Shown here: piece by piece, positions 33,781-46,100 of the stretch
Numbering within the stretch: the stretch's first letter is position 1
How the letters are laid out: each line of letters opens with the position of its first letter
Source: Trichoplusia ni
Lineage: Eukaryota > Arthropoda > Insecta > Lepidoptera > Noctuidae
Assembly (NCBI RefSeq): GCF_003590095.1
Contig: NC_039492.1
Coordinates: 6,448,001 to 6,512,000 of the forward strand
Reading direction: 5' to 3'
Length of the DNA: 64,000 bases
The notes under the pieces: generated by a model
Seen by the model: only the letters and a program-made list of their open reading frames with translations
The model's database searches: none
Told to the model about the DNA's origin: nothing
Made by a program: the position numbers and the translations under genes

Positions 33781-36700
33781 TTTTCGACAAATAACTATTG
33801 ATACGAAAAAATATTAACCAAATCTTTATTAAATTCATATGTTTTAAAGTTATTTTAAACAAATTTTTGGTAAACAATACAATTATGAAAATTTTCGTGA
33901 ATTGCGGTTTTATTAAGGGCCACTAAAAAGGGACGGGATCTAATTGCTTTGAATAATATACGCTTATATGTGTGGCTGTTCATCGGTAACTCGAATGGAG
34001 CTAACCAAGTGCCCTTTGTTGCTTTGAATTTAATTAGGGGTCTGTTATATCAAGAACATTTTAAAACGAATTAATTTAAAAATACGTGTACAGTTTGCTG
34101 CAGTCATATATCAATAACGCTTGACATTTACATTTTAAAGCGGGCGCGCACGTTGTGACGTCAAATATGTTACTACAGAGATCTATTTAGGACAGCCTTA
34201 TGAAATATGAAAGGCATGTTGCGTTGTCGACGGCGCTCGCTAATTGATTTTTTAATGTAACCCCTTTATATTAAGTGCATGGGGAAGTTATTAGTTCCTT
34301 TAGCGGTAATGTAATTTGTTTCGCGCGTTTATTAGCTGAATATATCCTTACTTAGTGTAGGTAAGACTAGTTATTATTTTGAAGGTACTTTTTATATTGT
34401 TATAATAGTGTTAATGTCACCGTCACCATCAGCTGTCTGATTATCAGTTCTTTAGTAAATGGAAGCACTTTAACAAATTCTGTTAAAACAATTGGGATAA
34501 GTCGGGATGTCAAGGTTAAGTAACGCGACAATCTGTGATTTATAATGTCACATTAACATTTAACCTTGGGTAAGTATTTCAAGTCACAAGGGCACGAGTC
34601 AAATTGACTTTCTCGATTTTATACACGACTGCGGAAAAAAGGAGCATAACGTTTTTAGGGATCTTGCTACTACATATAAATTCTCTATTACACCAAAAGT
34701 CCTGGATAAATTAAACGGTTTCGATATGGAATATGAATGGATTTAGATATATGAATGAAAAACATCCTGTAAGTCGTGATCTTTCATTTCGGTCAAAACG
34801 TTGTAGTGCCAAAATTGTGTACTTAAGTTTTTATTCTATTTTCAACGTGTTAAAAATTTCTGACCAGTTCACAAACACAAACTGTTTTTAGAGGACCTTG
34901 TCCAAGTTAACATTAAGATCACCTTGTAAAAAGCACTTTGTGTAGGTATTGGCCAAAATTGAATGTTTTAAATTGATCAGACATATTCAGATTGTACCTG
35001 ATAACATAGTAACAACGCCAATAGGCGGTGTCAATGCGAAAGCGATCATGTGCGAATAATAAAAAAGGTCTTTAGGAATATAACTATGGCGATGAAATGC
35101 TCTACAAATATGTATAGAACGACATAGAAGTTACCGCGATCTTGAATCCTCCACATACGCAAGGCTTATTCCAGCCTCGAGTATATTAAATCTATAGGAA
35201 AAGTGAGTCAGTTGAAGTGATATTGCTATAGCGCCCGTACACATTATCCCACGAGAGGAAACGGCGGTGGTTTTGAACGTGAACCCTTGTTTTTGTGACG
35301 AACACTTTCACATGGAGCGGAAACAATTTCGTTTTCTGCGAACTTAGTAATTTCTATTTACTCCGCGGTTTTCCTGTTGTTTTTCCATAATTTTGTCACA
35401 GCTTGATCGTTTTGCCAGACGTATATATCTTTATTTAACGATCCGTAACGGGTGGGTTTTATTAGGATCTTTATTGCGAATTATTTTTATTCGTTTTTTT
35501 TAGCTATCTATATTAATTATTTTTTACCCGAAATTTATGTACGAGGAGCACTATACACTGAGCGAAAATGATGATTAAGTAAAACGTCTCGTATCCACTG
35601 TTATCCTTATATTCTTTACCTTAAGTAACTAAAAGAATACTTCTATTTCATTTAAGATTAACTTGTTTATCTTTCACAATACAATTTGTTTAGTAATGTA
35701 ATTAGATGCACTCAGCATGCTTGACACTTAGCCGGTTAGCAGATGTGTTTACATATCAACCGTAACTAACACAGATAATTATTAGCAAAACCAATAAACT
35801 TACTACGTCAGCAAATATTTGACGTGTACTTATTTCTGTTCCCTGTTTATGTATTGTAACGATTTTCATTAGTCTTTCACGGTAAGTCGTCACAGCGGGT
35901 AAATTATGAAAGGTTTTTCTAGTACGTGTTTATCTATGGAGCTGATACTTATTGTACAGAGCGATGATATTTTCTCAAATCACTGAGTATAAAGTTTTGG
36001 TTTTCGACCAGATAAGATAAAGCTAAGTCTGCTTAGTTCTTGCTCTCCCGACAGTGGTTGTGGTTGCTACAATGTAACATTATTAAGAGAGTGCAATCTT
36101 TAGTAGAATTTTCATCTTAGAATATCAAGGATCGATGTTGATTTTTCTTAATTGGAAAGTCGGTAAAACTAGTCTCTATAAGATTACACAATACACAACA
36201 ATATGATAATATACAGTAAAGGCAGCCATATTCCAGTCTTATTTAGAAATAATAGGTACTTATACCATTTGAATAGTTATTCATGAATTAGTGTGCAAAG
36301 TGAGCAATTTAATTTGTTACCCGTTGACTGTTGCCGTCGTCATAGTTTGCCAAAGTTCGTTGAGAATTCTACGTAAGTAGGCCAATTGATAATTAAGTTT
36401 TATTTGTTATGAGAGTCATTAGGAGGGGAAATCTTGTTAGAACAAAATTCGAGGGAACTTTGTTTAGAAGCCTATGTGCGGGCGCCGGGTAATTACTGTC
36501 AGTACATGTTTTACCTCTGCCCGTCTTTTAACGTCCCATGTAACTTGTCAATTGAGAAGCGTTGTGTTGTGTTTACAGGTCGCTTGGTAAACGAGCTTGT
36601 ATAATTGTGTAAAGTTATAAATAACTCGACGGTTGTGTGAACGCTAAGGGTGGGCGTACAAGATGGAGACTTGTATTCTTTACACACGAAGGTTGTTTGC

Positions 36701-37785
36701 TGAAAACAATCGTGAACAAACATTGTTTTAGAGCGCTTCAATAAACGAAACTTTTACGAAAATACTGAATAACAGAATTTGAGTCTTTACAAAATCGGCT
36801 AAATTAGAACTTTTATTAAGCATACAAATTTGAGTACTTTCGACGGCACTGTAAAAAAGCCTCGGTCTAGTATTTATTCAATTCTGAAATTTAAAGAGCG
36901 GTTTAATTTACTGTTCGCTTGGTTTATTTGAGTTTTACAACAGTGAAAAACATTTTTTGGTTAAGGGACCGACACCGGTGTGTATGTACAGTAGAACAGT
37001 AGGTAAATACAAACACACACACATACATACATATATTTATATATGTCTGGGGTCTGGCACTAAACGATTGCTCGCTTTTATGAGCTATAAAGTAGCGTTT
37101 CATTCCAGCTTCGTTCGTATAGTTTATGGGTTTTTGTGTCTGATAGAGCACATCTCTTTCACCTGTTATTATTAATGTAATCGTCAGTTTATCGTTATAA
37201 TTAGTGTGATCTGCTGTTAATGTTCGACATAAGCGTCATCCGTTCATTAGGTACATTTAAGTTTTATTTATTCTGTCATAATTGGGAACTGATTGAGATT
37301 GGAATGTGTTAAATTATGCATTTAATTTTAGGTTGCTTATTGGCATACAGATAAAAATATGTACAGAAAAATATTAGTTTAACAAAGATGAAATGATGAT
37401 TATAATCTATTGTATTGACTTAATCAAAAAGCTTAAAAAAACTAATTTAAATTTATTTGCAAACAGTATTGTGATAATAAAGAACTTTAAAGAAACTTTT
37501 CTTTTGATCATAAGCAATCTATAAGACGATAACCACGACAAATCACGACAAAATATACAGGAAAACGAGTTTATTCCTCAGAATTCCATGTTACTTACTC
37601 ACATTGATTCCTTCACGAAAGACTGAAGTAAGTCGGCGTTGGCAGTGGCCCTGCCAATAAATATCGACTTAATCTCACTAAATATTCCAGAAGTGGTGTT
37701 CTAGCGTGTCGTATGAGTCAATACGTAAGTCTGTTCGTATGGCGTTGTAGAGCAAGCACATAAACGTTATTGGTAACATACGAGC
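33781..37785. other. Non-coding stretch
   Basis: AT-rich sequence with short random frames. A TGACGTCA octamer is at 34156-34163 and a CA/TACA microsatellite lies near 37.0 kb. Nothing else is supported. Confidence 0.6.
37011..37044. repeat. CA / TACA / TA microsatellite
   Basis: CACACACACA runs into TACATACATACA and then a TATATA stretch. Simple-sequence repeat. Confidence 0.8.
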
Positions 37786-37829
37786 GGGGGAGGGGGTGCG
37801 AGCCTAGCGGGGGGGGGGTGCCCAGCGGG
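37786..37829 (+). other. Four G-runs, G-quadruplex candidate
   Basis: Within 44 bases the plus strand has runs of 5, 5, 10 and 3 guanines (37786-37790, 37792-37796, 37809-37818, 37827-37829). Intervening loops are 1-12 bases, so a G-quadruplex fold is possible. The neighbouring sequence to 37840 stays GC-rich. This is unusual in such AT-rich DNA. The 10-base G-run may also be a site of length variation or sequencing error. Confidence 0.55.
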
Positions 37830-40800
37830 CGGCGTAGCGTGCTGTAATGTGGTTTACTTTTGCAGCCACACGTCCACGTGATGTTAAGTGATGAGTTCCA
37901 TACACTTCTGTCAATATGTACCTATATGTATACATACAGTAACGTATCGGAATGTCTTCATATTAGAATTACAATCGATGTACTGACATATGTATGAGAT
38001 GTGAACGCCACTCGCAATTTTCGTTTTGTTATGTCGTGTGTTATCCGTCTACTGAAGTGCTTCTTTAGCTAAACGGCAAACACAGTTCTATTCCGTGATG
38101 TGTCTAGGTATGCTGGCTACAGTCTGAATTATCGACGTCGTCCAAGATTTCCAATATTACTGGGTACTGACTAAGCTACAAATTTTATGGACGTGACATT
38201 TTCAGATACGGACGATATAAAATTTACAGTTTGAAATTTTCTACCTGAGGCGAACACAATGGTAAAATGTATATCTACACCTGTATGGCTTAAAATATAA
38301 TAATTTATTTTGCAAATAGCAAATGCAATATATATCATCACTTTGGCATGTCTTTTTCGAGAACGCTGGAGTCGACATTTCCTATCTGATTACCCTGAGA
38401 AGAAATGTCGAAACAAACTACACCTGAGTTTGAAGTGCATAAATTAATGCAGAGTATTGATTTGGAATCGATAATATACCTGCATAAGTATAAGACATAC
38501 CTTAAAAGAGCAATAAAGCACTAAAGTTATGCAAGAAGTTTTCCAGACAAGTGTACATAGTCGATAGCTACGTCATATTTCCAAACAATCTTGGAACTAG
38601 TCGCGAAGGCCCGTCTCCAGTACTTTAGTCATTTAACTTGAATGTAATTAATGAACTGACCGTCTGCGGCCCACCACTCGGTCATTACTCAAGTGCTCAC
38701 TCATTAACATAGAAGCATCAACATTCTAAGACAGCTATAAATATGTATTTTAAATTATTAGTTTGATTTTTATTTGTTTGAAGTAACCTGATTGTTCTTG
38801 TTTTTTTTTAACTGGCGACGCAATCACAATGATTTAAAAAGGGCTTGAAATGCTAAATAAATTAGACATTACTTTTATTCATAAAAATCATCTTTACCAA
38901 GTTTTATTTTTGTCTAAGAATTCGGTTCAGACACAAAATTGTATTAAGTCAAAACTGTAATTAAAATTGAATTGTCTATAAACTTCATAAAATCAGCTGA
39001 CTTCGCTATTTACAGAGTGCAACTATGTATCTTAACAAACAATAAAAGTAATTATTAAACAAAAATAATATACCCACATATATGTCTGAAAGGAAAATCT
39101 CTCGTTTCAGTATCTCCATTGTATGACAAGCTTTTCCTTATAAAACCCTTGAACTGTTATAATATAATCAATACGTATTACTCGCAGAATAAAGCTGACG
39201 TAGTGAATGTCAACAATAAATTACTATTTAACCACATGGTACCGGCGTCTGACATGGCTGCGGTTTGCTTACATGTGCAAATTCAAGTCATACGTATAAT
39301 TGTAACAATCAACGTCTTATTGGTATATCTATAAGCAGATTACTATTCAAATTAGTTGTTACATGTTTGCATGTTTGGCTTGGGTTACTGAGTTTGTGTA
39401 ACAAAGAATGATGTATAGCTTGACATTATAGCTAATGTTATATTACATTGATCAACGGTCTGTAGCATGAAAATCAAGCGTAGCATGTCAGTTACGTAGT
39501 TGCTGTACAGATTCCTTGTAAATACGTGTATGTCGTTACCTTAATGACTCCTGTAACAAATCACTCCGATGACAGTGCTACAAAGCTGCGTAATACCATT
39601 TGTTTACGATCCAACGTTCTCATTTATTAATAAATTGCAACATTTAAAGTTATAACGTTTACATTCCGTTTACATCAAAGGAACACAACCTCATCATGTT
39701 CGTGCAACAAACGGAATTTGAAAGTAGACATCACTAACATAGCAGGGTACTACATATATTAGTGCAAATACAATAACACCGCTAAGTTTAAATCGAGAGT
39801 TGCATTTCATGTGACTTTATGACGTATTAACGTATCTGGTAATAGTGCACTGAGTTCTAAATAGGTGGTAGATATTCAAATAGGTCGCGTCGGCATGAGC
39901 GGCGGGCGAGCTGATATCGGGGCATGACCAACACAACATTAATTCTGATTGTTTGTCCAGTAGCGAGATGATAATATTATGCGGTATTGGTCATTGGTAG
40001 GCTATAGTTATGTGAATCGGATCAGTGAGTCGTCGGTTCAATGGCGAGTGGTGTCGCAATTGTGATAGCGCGTCCGCGGCGCACGACGCACCGCGTGGCG
40101 AACACAGCCCCGAGGTGTGTGTTGTGCGCCAAATTATTTGGCCATCGTCAACAAGCCGGATTAACTCCTACAGTTGGTTACAAATATATGCTTTTTAAAT
40201 ATTTCGTAGCGATGTACAAATTTACGGGACACAAAATACGGGTAATGAAGTTGAGACTCTATTTCCGTTATCATTAATAATTCAACAAGGCAAATTCTAA
40301 TGGCGCGACTAACCCGTTATAGGCGTGTATACGCATTTTAACTTTTCTTGTACTTCGAACAATATTTAATTAAAATAAGTAAGAAATTTTAACCAGTTCA
40401 ACGAAAACAAGCAAAGTAACCCAAAGTTTTAATAATTAATTTTTAAGTTTGTCAAACTGTTTCAAAATTAAATTATATCGGGGGAGGTTTAAGTTATTTT
40501 TGCCGTTAGGGCTAGAGTTACAAATTGTTAATTCGCATTTTGGTCCGAAGAAAATCATTTTTCGATCTTGGGTTTTGATACTTTTATTTTTAGTAAAAGA
40601 AAGTGTTTTTTTTGGGATGAATTGTTTTGGTTTAAATTAAAGCGTTGGGAATGGAAAATAAAAAAATAAAGATTGCTTCCACCGTTGTTTGTAAAAGTCC
40701 CGTTGCTTTATATGAATACAACTTTTAATTCTGAAACTAAAGATGATTTTACTTGATTCTATCCGAGAAGTTGGTTTATTGCGTTATGTAGATATGCTGA

Positions 40801-43068
40801 CCTACCTTGTCCATGATCTGGGAACTAGAGATTACTTATGTTGTTTGTGCAAGCATCAAACGTCAAACTATAGATATATTAGAGTGAAGCTTGCAACTTG
40901 ATCTCAACTAACATTGCCGTGATGAATGACATTTGACTGTGACTTCACTACAAGATATATGAAACTATTGTTACTAACACTAAATCTAGACTAAACCTTA
41001 ATTTAATAATACTTACTGCTTTGCGTGTCTTTGTCCGCGTGGTTATGAAGACATAAGTTAGGAATAATAAATTGTAATATTAGTAGTGATAATAAGGTTG
41101 GTGGCCGTCACAAAGACAGTAATATTATATTAACTCGATTAATGGACCTATATGATGGCAATTTTCTATAATTCCAGTATTTTCGCAAATATCTCGATAT
41201 TTTTATATAGAATCAGAGTCGATCAGTGACGACAAGACGGCTTATTAATGCTCAATAATAGCGGTAGACTTCTATAGGAAATGTCTATCGGTGAGATAAT
41301 GTCGATTTGTTATATTTGTTTGTTACTTAGAAGTGTTTTTGAAGAGTAAAAGATATTCTCCATTATAATTTGTTATTTATTAGACGTATAACGGAGATTA
41401 ATATTTTTATTTGATGGCAACATCAAAGTCTGACGTTCCAGTGAGTTGCTCTTTTGTAAAGAACTAAACGCAAAGCAAAAACATGTAGTAAGTATGTTCA
41501 TTGTACCTCAAAATGTCTTGAAGTTTTCGATGCTGTGATACCGAAATATGGATATTAAGAAAAAAAAATTGAGCTGAAAAGACATGTCACGTTGGCGGCA
41601 CGGGTGCCAACCGAACAGTGATTATTCGTGTCACGTCAGGGGTAGAACGTTTTCAGGCAACAGAAAAAATAATTAATAATCTCTAAATGACAACTACATA
41701 AATATAACTTTACTTGTAACAACTCCGATGCCCCAGCCAGTGGCACTTGGCACAAGTTAAAGATGAATAATCAAAAAGTACGAACTATGAAATGTAGTAA
41801 TTTTACGAGAGCCATAAAATGAAGCAAAAATCTTTAAGAACATCGTAAACTCTTACAGTCAGGTTTATGTGTGAGTATTTTATGTGTTGTTCTAGTTTTC
41901 CACTAGGCTTTATCTAAATATTAAATACGACTGTTTACTAGTTGTGCATTGTGTGTTGGCAAAGCAATGTACTAGGAAACCAATATCAATAAACTATACC
42001 AGAATAATCCTTGCTTATTACAGGCTAAATATTAACGCGGCAGTCGTCACGTCTGAATTAATGCTAATGTGGTTTCTCGCCGTCTAAAATCACCGCACTC
42101 TGTAGCCTTAATGATAAAGCTCGAGCAGAATGCTTGCAACGTGTTTCTCCTAATGCAGACACATTGTTGTGATAGCCCAAGGGAAATAGTGGGCCGCCCA
42201 TTCGCATCCAAACGGCAGCCATACACGCCTGGTCAGGAATACTAAAGGCGTAAGGGAACTATAGTATTATTAAAGACTGGGAAAGCGTATTAAAGGTGTG
42301 TGAATAACATTCCATACCAATTAACCTGCTTGCATTGGCCGACAGTTTAATACGATAAGTTATACTCAGGATTGGTCTGACTGGAGGTTATTTCTGTTAG
42401 AAGATAAGCTCGTCACGTACAGATAGAGCTGGAGGAACTGAAGGTGGCTGTAATTGGTTCGGGTGTCTTCTTCTTATCACATGGTTGATATCCTACTTAT
42501 TATCAATGTTTTAACTCACAGTTTTTGTTGTCAACTCACGATCTTTTCCTTCACCTTTTTTAAGCGGGTGGTAATTACTCTGCAATACACACATGAATTC
42601 AAAACTACCGGGCCGATCAGACCCGGCTTGGCTGTGGTGACTACATAAGGGGCCAAAAAGACCCCTAGCAGGCACGGTTCCGATAATCAGCTTTAATCGA
42701 TCAACAGTTCGCTCTCATTCAATCTTAACCTTTTGTTATCGATGAACAAAAGGCTTTTGAATAAGGTTTTAATCTCATTATGCGTAAGTTGTTACGTAAA
42801 TCAATAAAATGTAAATGTGTATTCATTTGGAAGGATTGGTTCGATTTAATATAAACTTATATTAAAAGCTCGCTTAGGGATAATGGTTATATTTTGATCA
42901 GAAAATAGTTAGGGTTTTGTTCAATTATACTAGACATACATTACTTTAAAAGTTGTGTGGTATATTACCAGTACTTAAAATGTATAAATTAATTATAGGA
43001 TAGTTAGTTTTGCAGAAAAGTTAAATTAAACTGCTGCACTTATTTCACAATTTCATTTAATTCTTAAT
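37830..43068. other. Non-coding stretch
   Basis: AT-rich DNA. An inverted repeat TCGACATTTC/GAAATGTCGA with a 20-base loop lies at 38372-38411. A GC-rich patch with a small open frame near 40.0-40.3 kb is listed separately. Around 42590-42680 the sequence GGCCGATCAGACCCGG and GGGGCCAAAAAGACCCC looks like a fragment of a dispersed repeat that I cannot name. Confidence 0.5.
40030..40277 (+). other. GC-rich patch with a 78-codon open frame, doubtful exon
   Basis: An ATG at 40041 opens 78 codons. The first third is GC-rich, coding for Ala-, Arg- and Thr-rich residues and a short CVLC pair. The remainder is AT-rich and hydrophobic/aromatic like surrounding chance frames. The composition change near 40140 and a possible but poor donor (GAG/GTGTGT) near 40115 would fit a short first coding exon. 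There is no recognised domain, upstream promoter motif or conserved partner exon. Confidence 0.15.
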
Positions 43069-43191
43069 TAACCATCGTTTCTTTCCCCGAAGTAATTTCA
43101 GCGACAGCATAAAATATGAAATGTGTTAAATTGCTCAAGTTTTATAGGTTTTTAATGTAGGTACAGAGACAAAAAGTAACCATCGTTTCTT
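43069..43191. repeat. 15-bp direct repeat, 108 bases apart
   Basis: TAACCATCGTTTCTT occurs exactly at 43069-43083 and 43177-43191. Beyond the repeat the first copy continues CCCCG and the second CGGGG, so the flanks are partly complementary. This could be a target duplication around a small decayed insertion or a local duplication. Confidence 0.55.
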
Positions 43192-46100
43192 ACGGGGAAT
43201 GGTACCCGCGATAAAGATAATTAATGGGACTTTTATTGGAAAATACTTAATAACGACTGCATTTCATGCAAGTGATGCTAATGAACAGTCCATATTTTCA
43301 GGCTTAAATGGCGGTTCAATTTATGTATAAGGAATATACAAATATTGAGGGTTTTTACTTTTTCGTTCATTTACATTTCAGAACAGTAGTTTTTATTAAA
43401 AGAAAAACTTATTTATACTATGCTAGTTCAAAACTTTAATATTTTGTAATTGATCTTATAAATGACTTGTGTACCTTATGAAAAAGTAAGGCTTGTTGCT
43501 AAGTGTGTTTGATCTATATGACCTATGTAGAAGTACAAATATTCAGAAGAATTTTTCAGTTGATCAGGTACCTACGTTTTCATTTAGGGCCGTACCACCG
43601 GCCTCGGGTTACTATAAATATTATTAAGTATCGCATTCATCATTAATTGGACCATTTAAGAAGTGGGGCTGTAAGTTATATATGTAATCAATTGCTCTTG
43701 CGCTTTACACGCGCTCTGCTTGCTTTTTGTTTTTGTCAACTTATCACCGACCCTCGGTGATAAGTTCAAACAAATTTTCGTCGACTGACATAAACAGTAT
43801 GTGAATGCTATCCGTCTATAGTCAGGTTGTTAATCGTAAGTTAAACACATAACCTATAACGGCTTAGGAACATACTTTTTACTCTCCATAGCCCTATACC
43901 CCAAAGTAATAAAAGTTAAAGACCACAAATGGTTTTGTTTTCGTGAGAACATACGGAGTAATATTAATAACTATACTTCCAAAACTACTGTTATTAGAAT
44001 AGCTCTCGTCACCCTTGTTTCCTAAGTGGGTGCCCTGAGGGAAACTGTAAGAGGGCTCGCAGAATTCTTAAGTTTAGTTTGCATTAGTTGTCCAGTTACG
44101 AGGGGACAGGCATGACCACTCCAGCATAATAAGTAGATGGAACCACTCTTAATTGTGTGAATCCACTCGATAAATACCGATTGTGAGAGTAGTTTTGAGA
44201 ATGGGTGTTAAACTAAATATTGTAAGGATTTCATAGACATAAATCATCAATTAACAATTGGATTAATTTATTTAGATTCTAGCTTCGTTTTGCGACCGTC
44301 CAGTAGATGAGTATATTGAACGAAAGAGAAAACATGAATTTATGAATTGAAACACTTATACGTTTGATCGATGGCGTAGTTTTATTCATCCTACAAGGTT
44401 CACATGTTACAATATCTAGATTTGTATGACCGCAACGCTACGATTAATTACAATTGACCTGTATGTTATGTTGACTTCCGGAAACTGGAACATTTTCGGT
44501 ACCTACGAATATACAACATTTTCAGGCTAAAATCGACCGAAAAAAAAGGTTAAACAAATATTACCCAAAAATATTTCGCTTTTGTTCAAACAGTCAGGGA
44601 AAATAAAAACAAAATTGTCCGTTATCAGGGGTCGCGGACAATGACATAAATATTAGAGATAAGAAAGCTATTAACGTTAAAAGGATTGATAAAAGTAAGA
44701 ATTTAAAATTACGAAACCGTAGCAGTCTGGGGCAGCTCCTGGGAGATTTACCGGATCGGCCAGGGTTATTGGATTTTTGTTAAGACTGAATATCAGGCCA
44801 CAGTTCTGAAATAACACTGCTAAATATAGATGTGAATTCGGTACGTAGTAGAATTATTGGCAAACGTGAACTTTGATATTTACCTACCACTGTAACATAG
44901 GTATAGACAGCAACAGAATTCAGTGAATACTTTTAGTTTTCAGAGGATTCCTGAATACATTGAAATGCAATAACTTAGTACTGGGACTTAAACTACCTTA
45001 ATCTCTAGAATTCTACTCAAATCTTGGTAAAAATTGATAAAAGTTTTCAAACATTTTCGGTACTTCGTACTTAAACATCATTTACTGCATCGACCTTTGT
45101 TGCCGCCCGTACGTATGCATACGTGTTTGTTCTATAAAACAAATTGCACATAACTCTTCGGTTCCGTGATCCGGCTGCCAATTACACGTTGAATAACGAT
45201 AAGTCATATTGTAGAGCGTGCAATCGAGCATTATCAATTTGTGGGGATCCGTGGCTGACAGTAGCGGCCGGCGACGCGGCGACGGTACATTTGTCACCGT
45301 GATTAAATGACGTCACACACAATACACCCACACCCCAGAATGGTTTTTAACTGACAAAATGTCAAAAGTGTAGTGCAGTTCGCTTTACGAACTTTATAGT
45401 GGAAACGCCATGATAAAATGCTGAAACTACTCTCATCAGAGTTTCTTAAATAAAATGTGAACTTTCTTTATTTTTGTTGCATAATATTAAGGTTATAGAA
45501 TTTTTATCTACGAATATTTTGTGTCTGTAGGCAGCTTTCTTGCGTAACATTATTTGGAGGAAGAGGCGTTACGTGAAGTTTAAAAGTACGAAGTAGATAC
45601 ATGAGGAGAAAAATAGTTGCCGAACTAACTCAATACTTAGACAGGTTCCACGCTGAGTAAGACGAATAGATTAATGGTTTCACATATCTCTCGTGCCATT
45701 CACAATAGGAACCGACTTTCTGACAAAAATACTTATACAGAGCTATTTCGCAATCATTCGATTCTTCGCTTCGGCTGTCTGACCCCAATTCACTTTAACC
45801 CAAAGTTAAATATTTTCTGATCCGCACTGAATACAAACAGCCACTCAATTCTGCTAATAAGGTATCTGAATCGTAGTGGAAACGTAGCGGTTAGGCGTAA
45901 TTCCGTCAATATTGGCAAGGGTTGGCAGGCAGCAAGTCTCGCCAAGTAAATTTGAAACTGTCAGGTGCTATAATAAATTACAATAAGCTTAATGTGCTTC
46001 CCTGATCCGCAGAGCGTCTTCAAGGCGCGTTTATTATTCCTTTTGTCTTTTCTTTCTATGTTGATGGGAATATTTTCAATATTTACTTTTTATCTCGTAC

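Noticed and set aside
42590..42690. Possible fragment of a dispersed repeat (GGCCGATCAGACCCGG ... AAAAAGACCCC)
   Set aside because: Looks repeat-like but I cannot match it to a family with confidence and see no second copy in the window.
43563..43585. TCAGGTACCT, sharing the first bases of an insect microRNA (mir-275)
   Set aside because: The match stops after the seed and no hairpin of the right size surrounds it.
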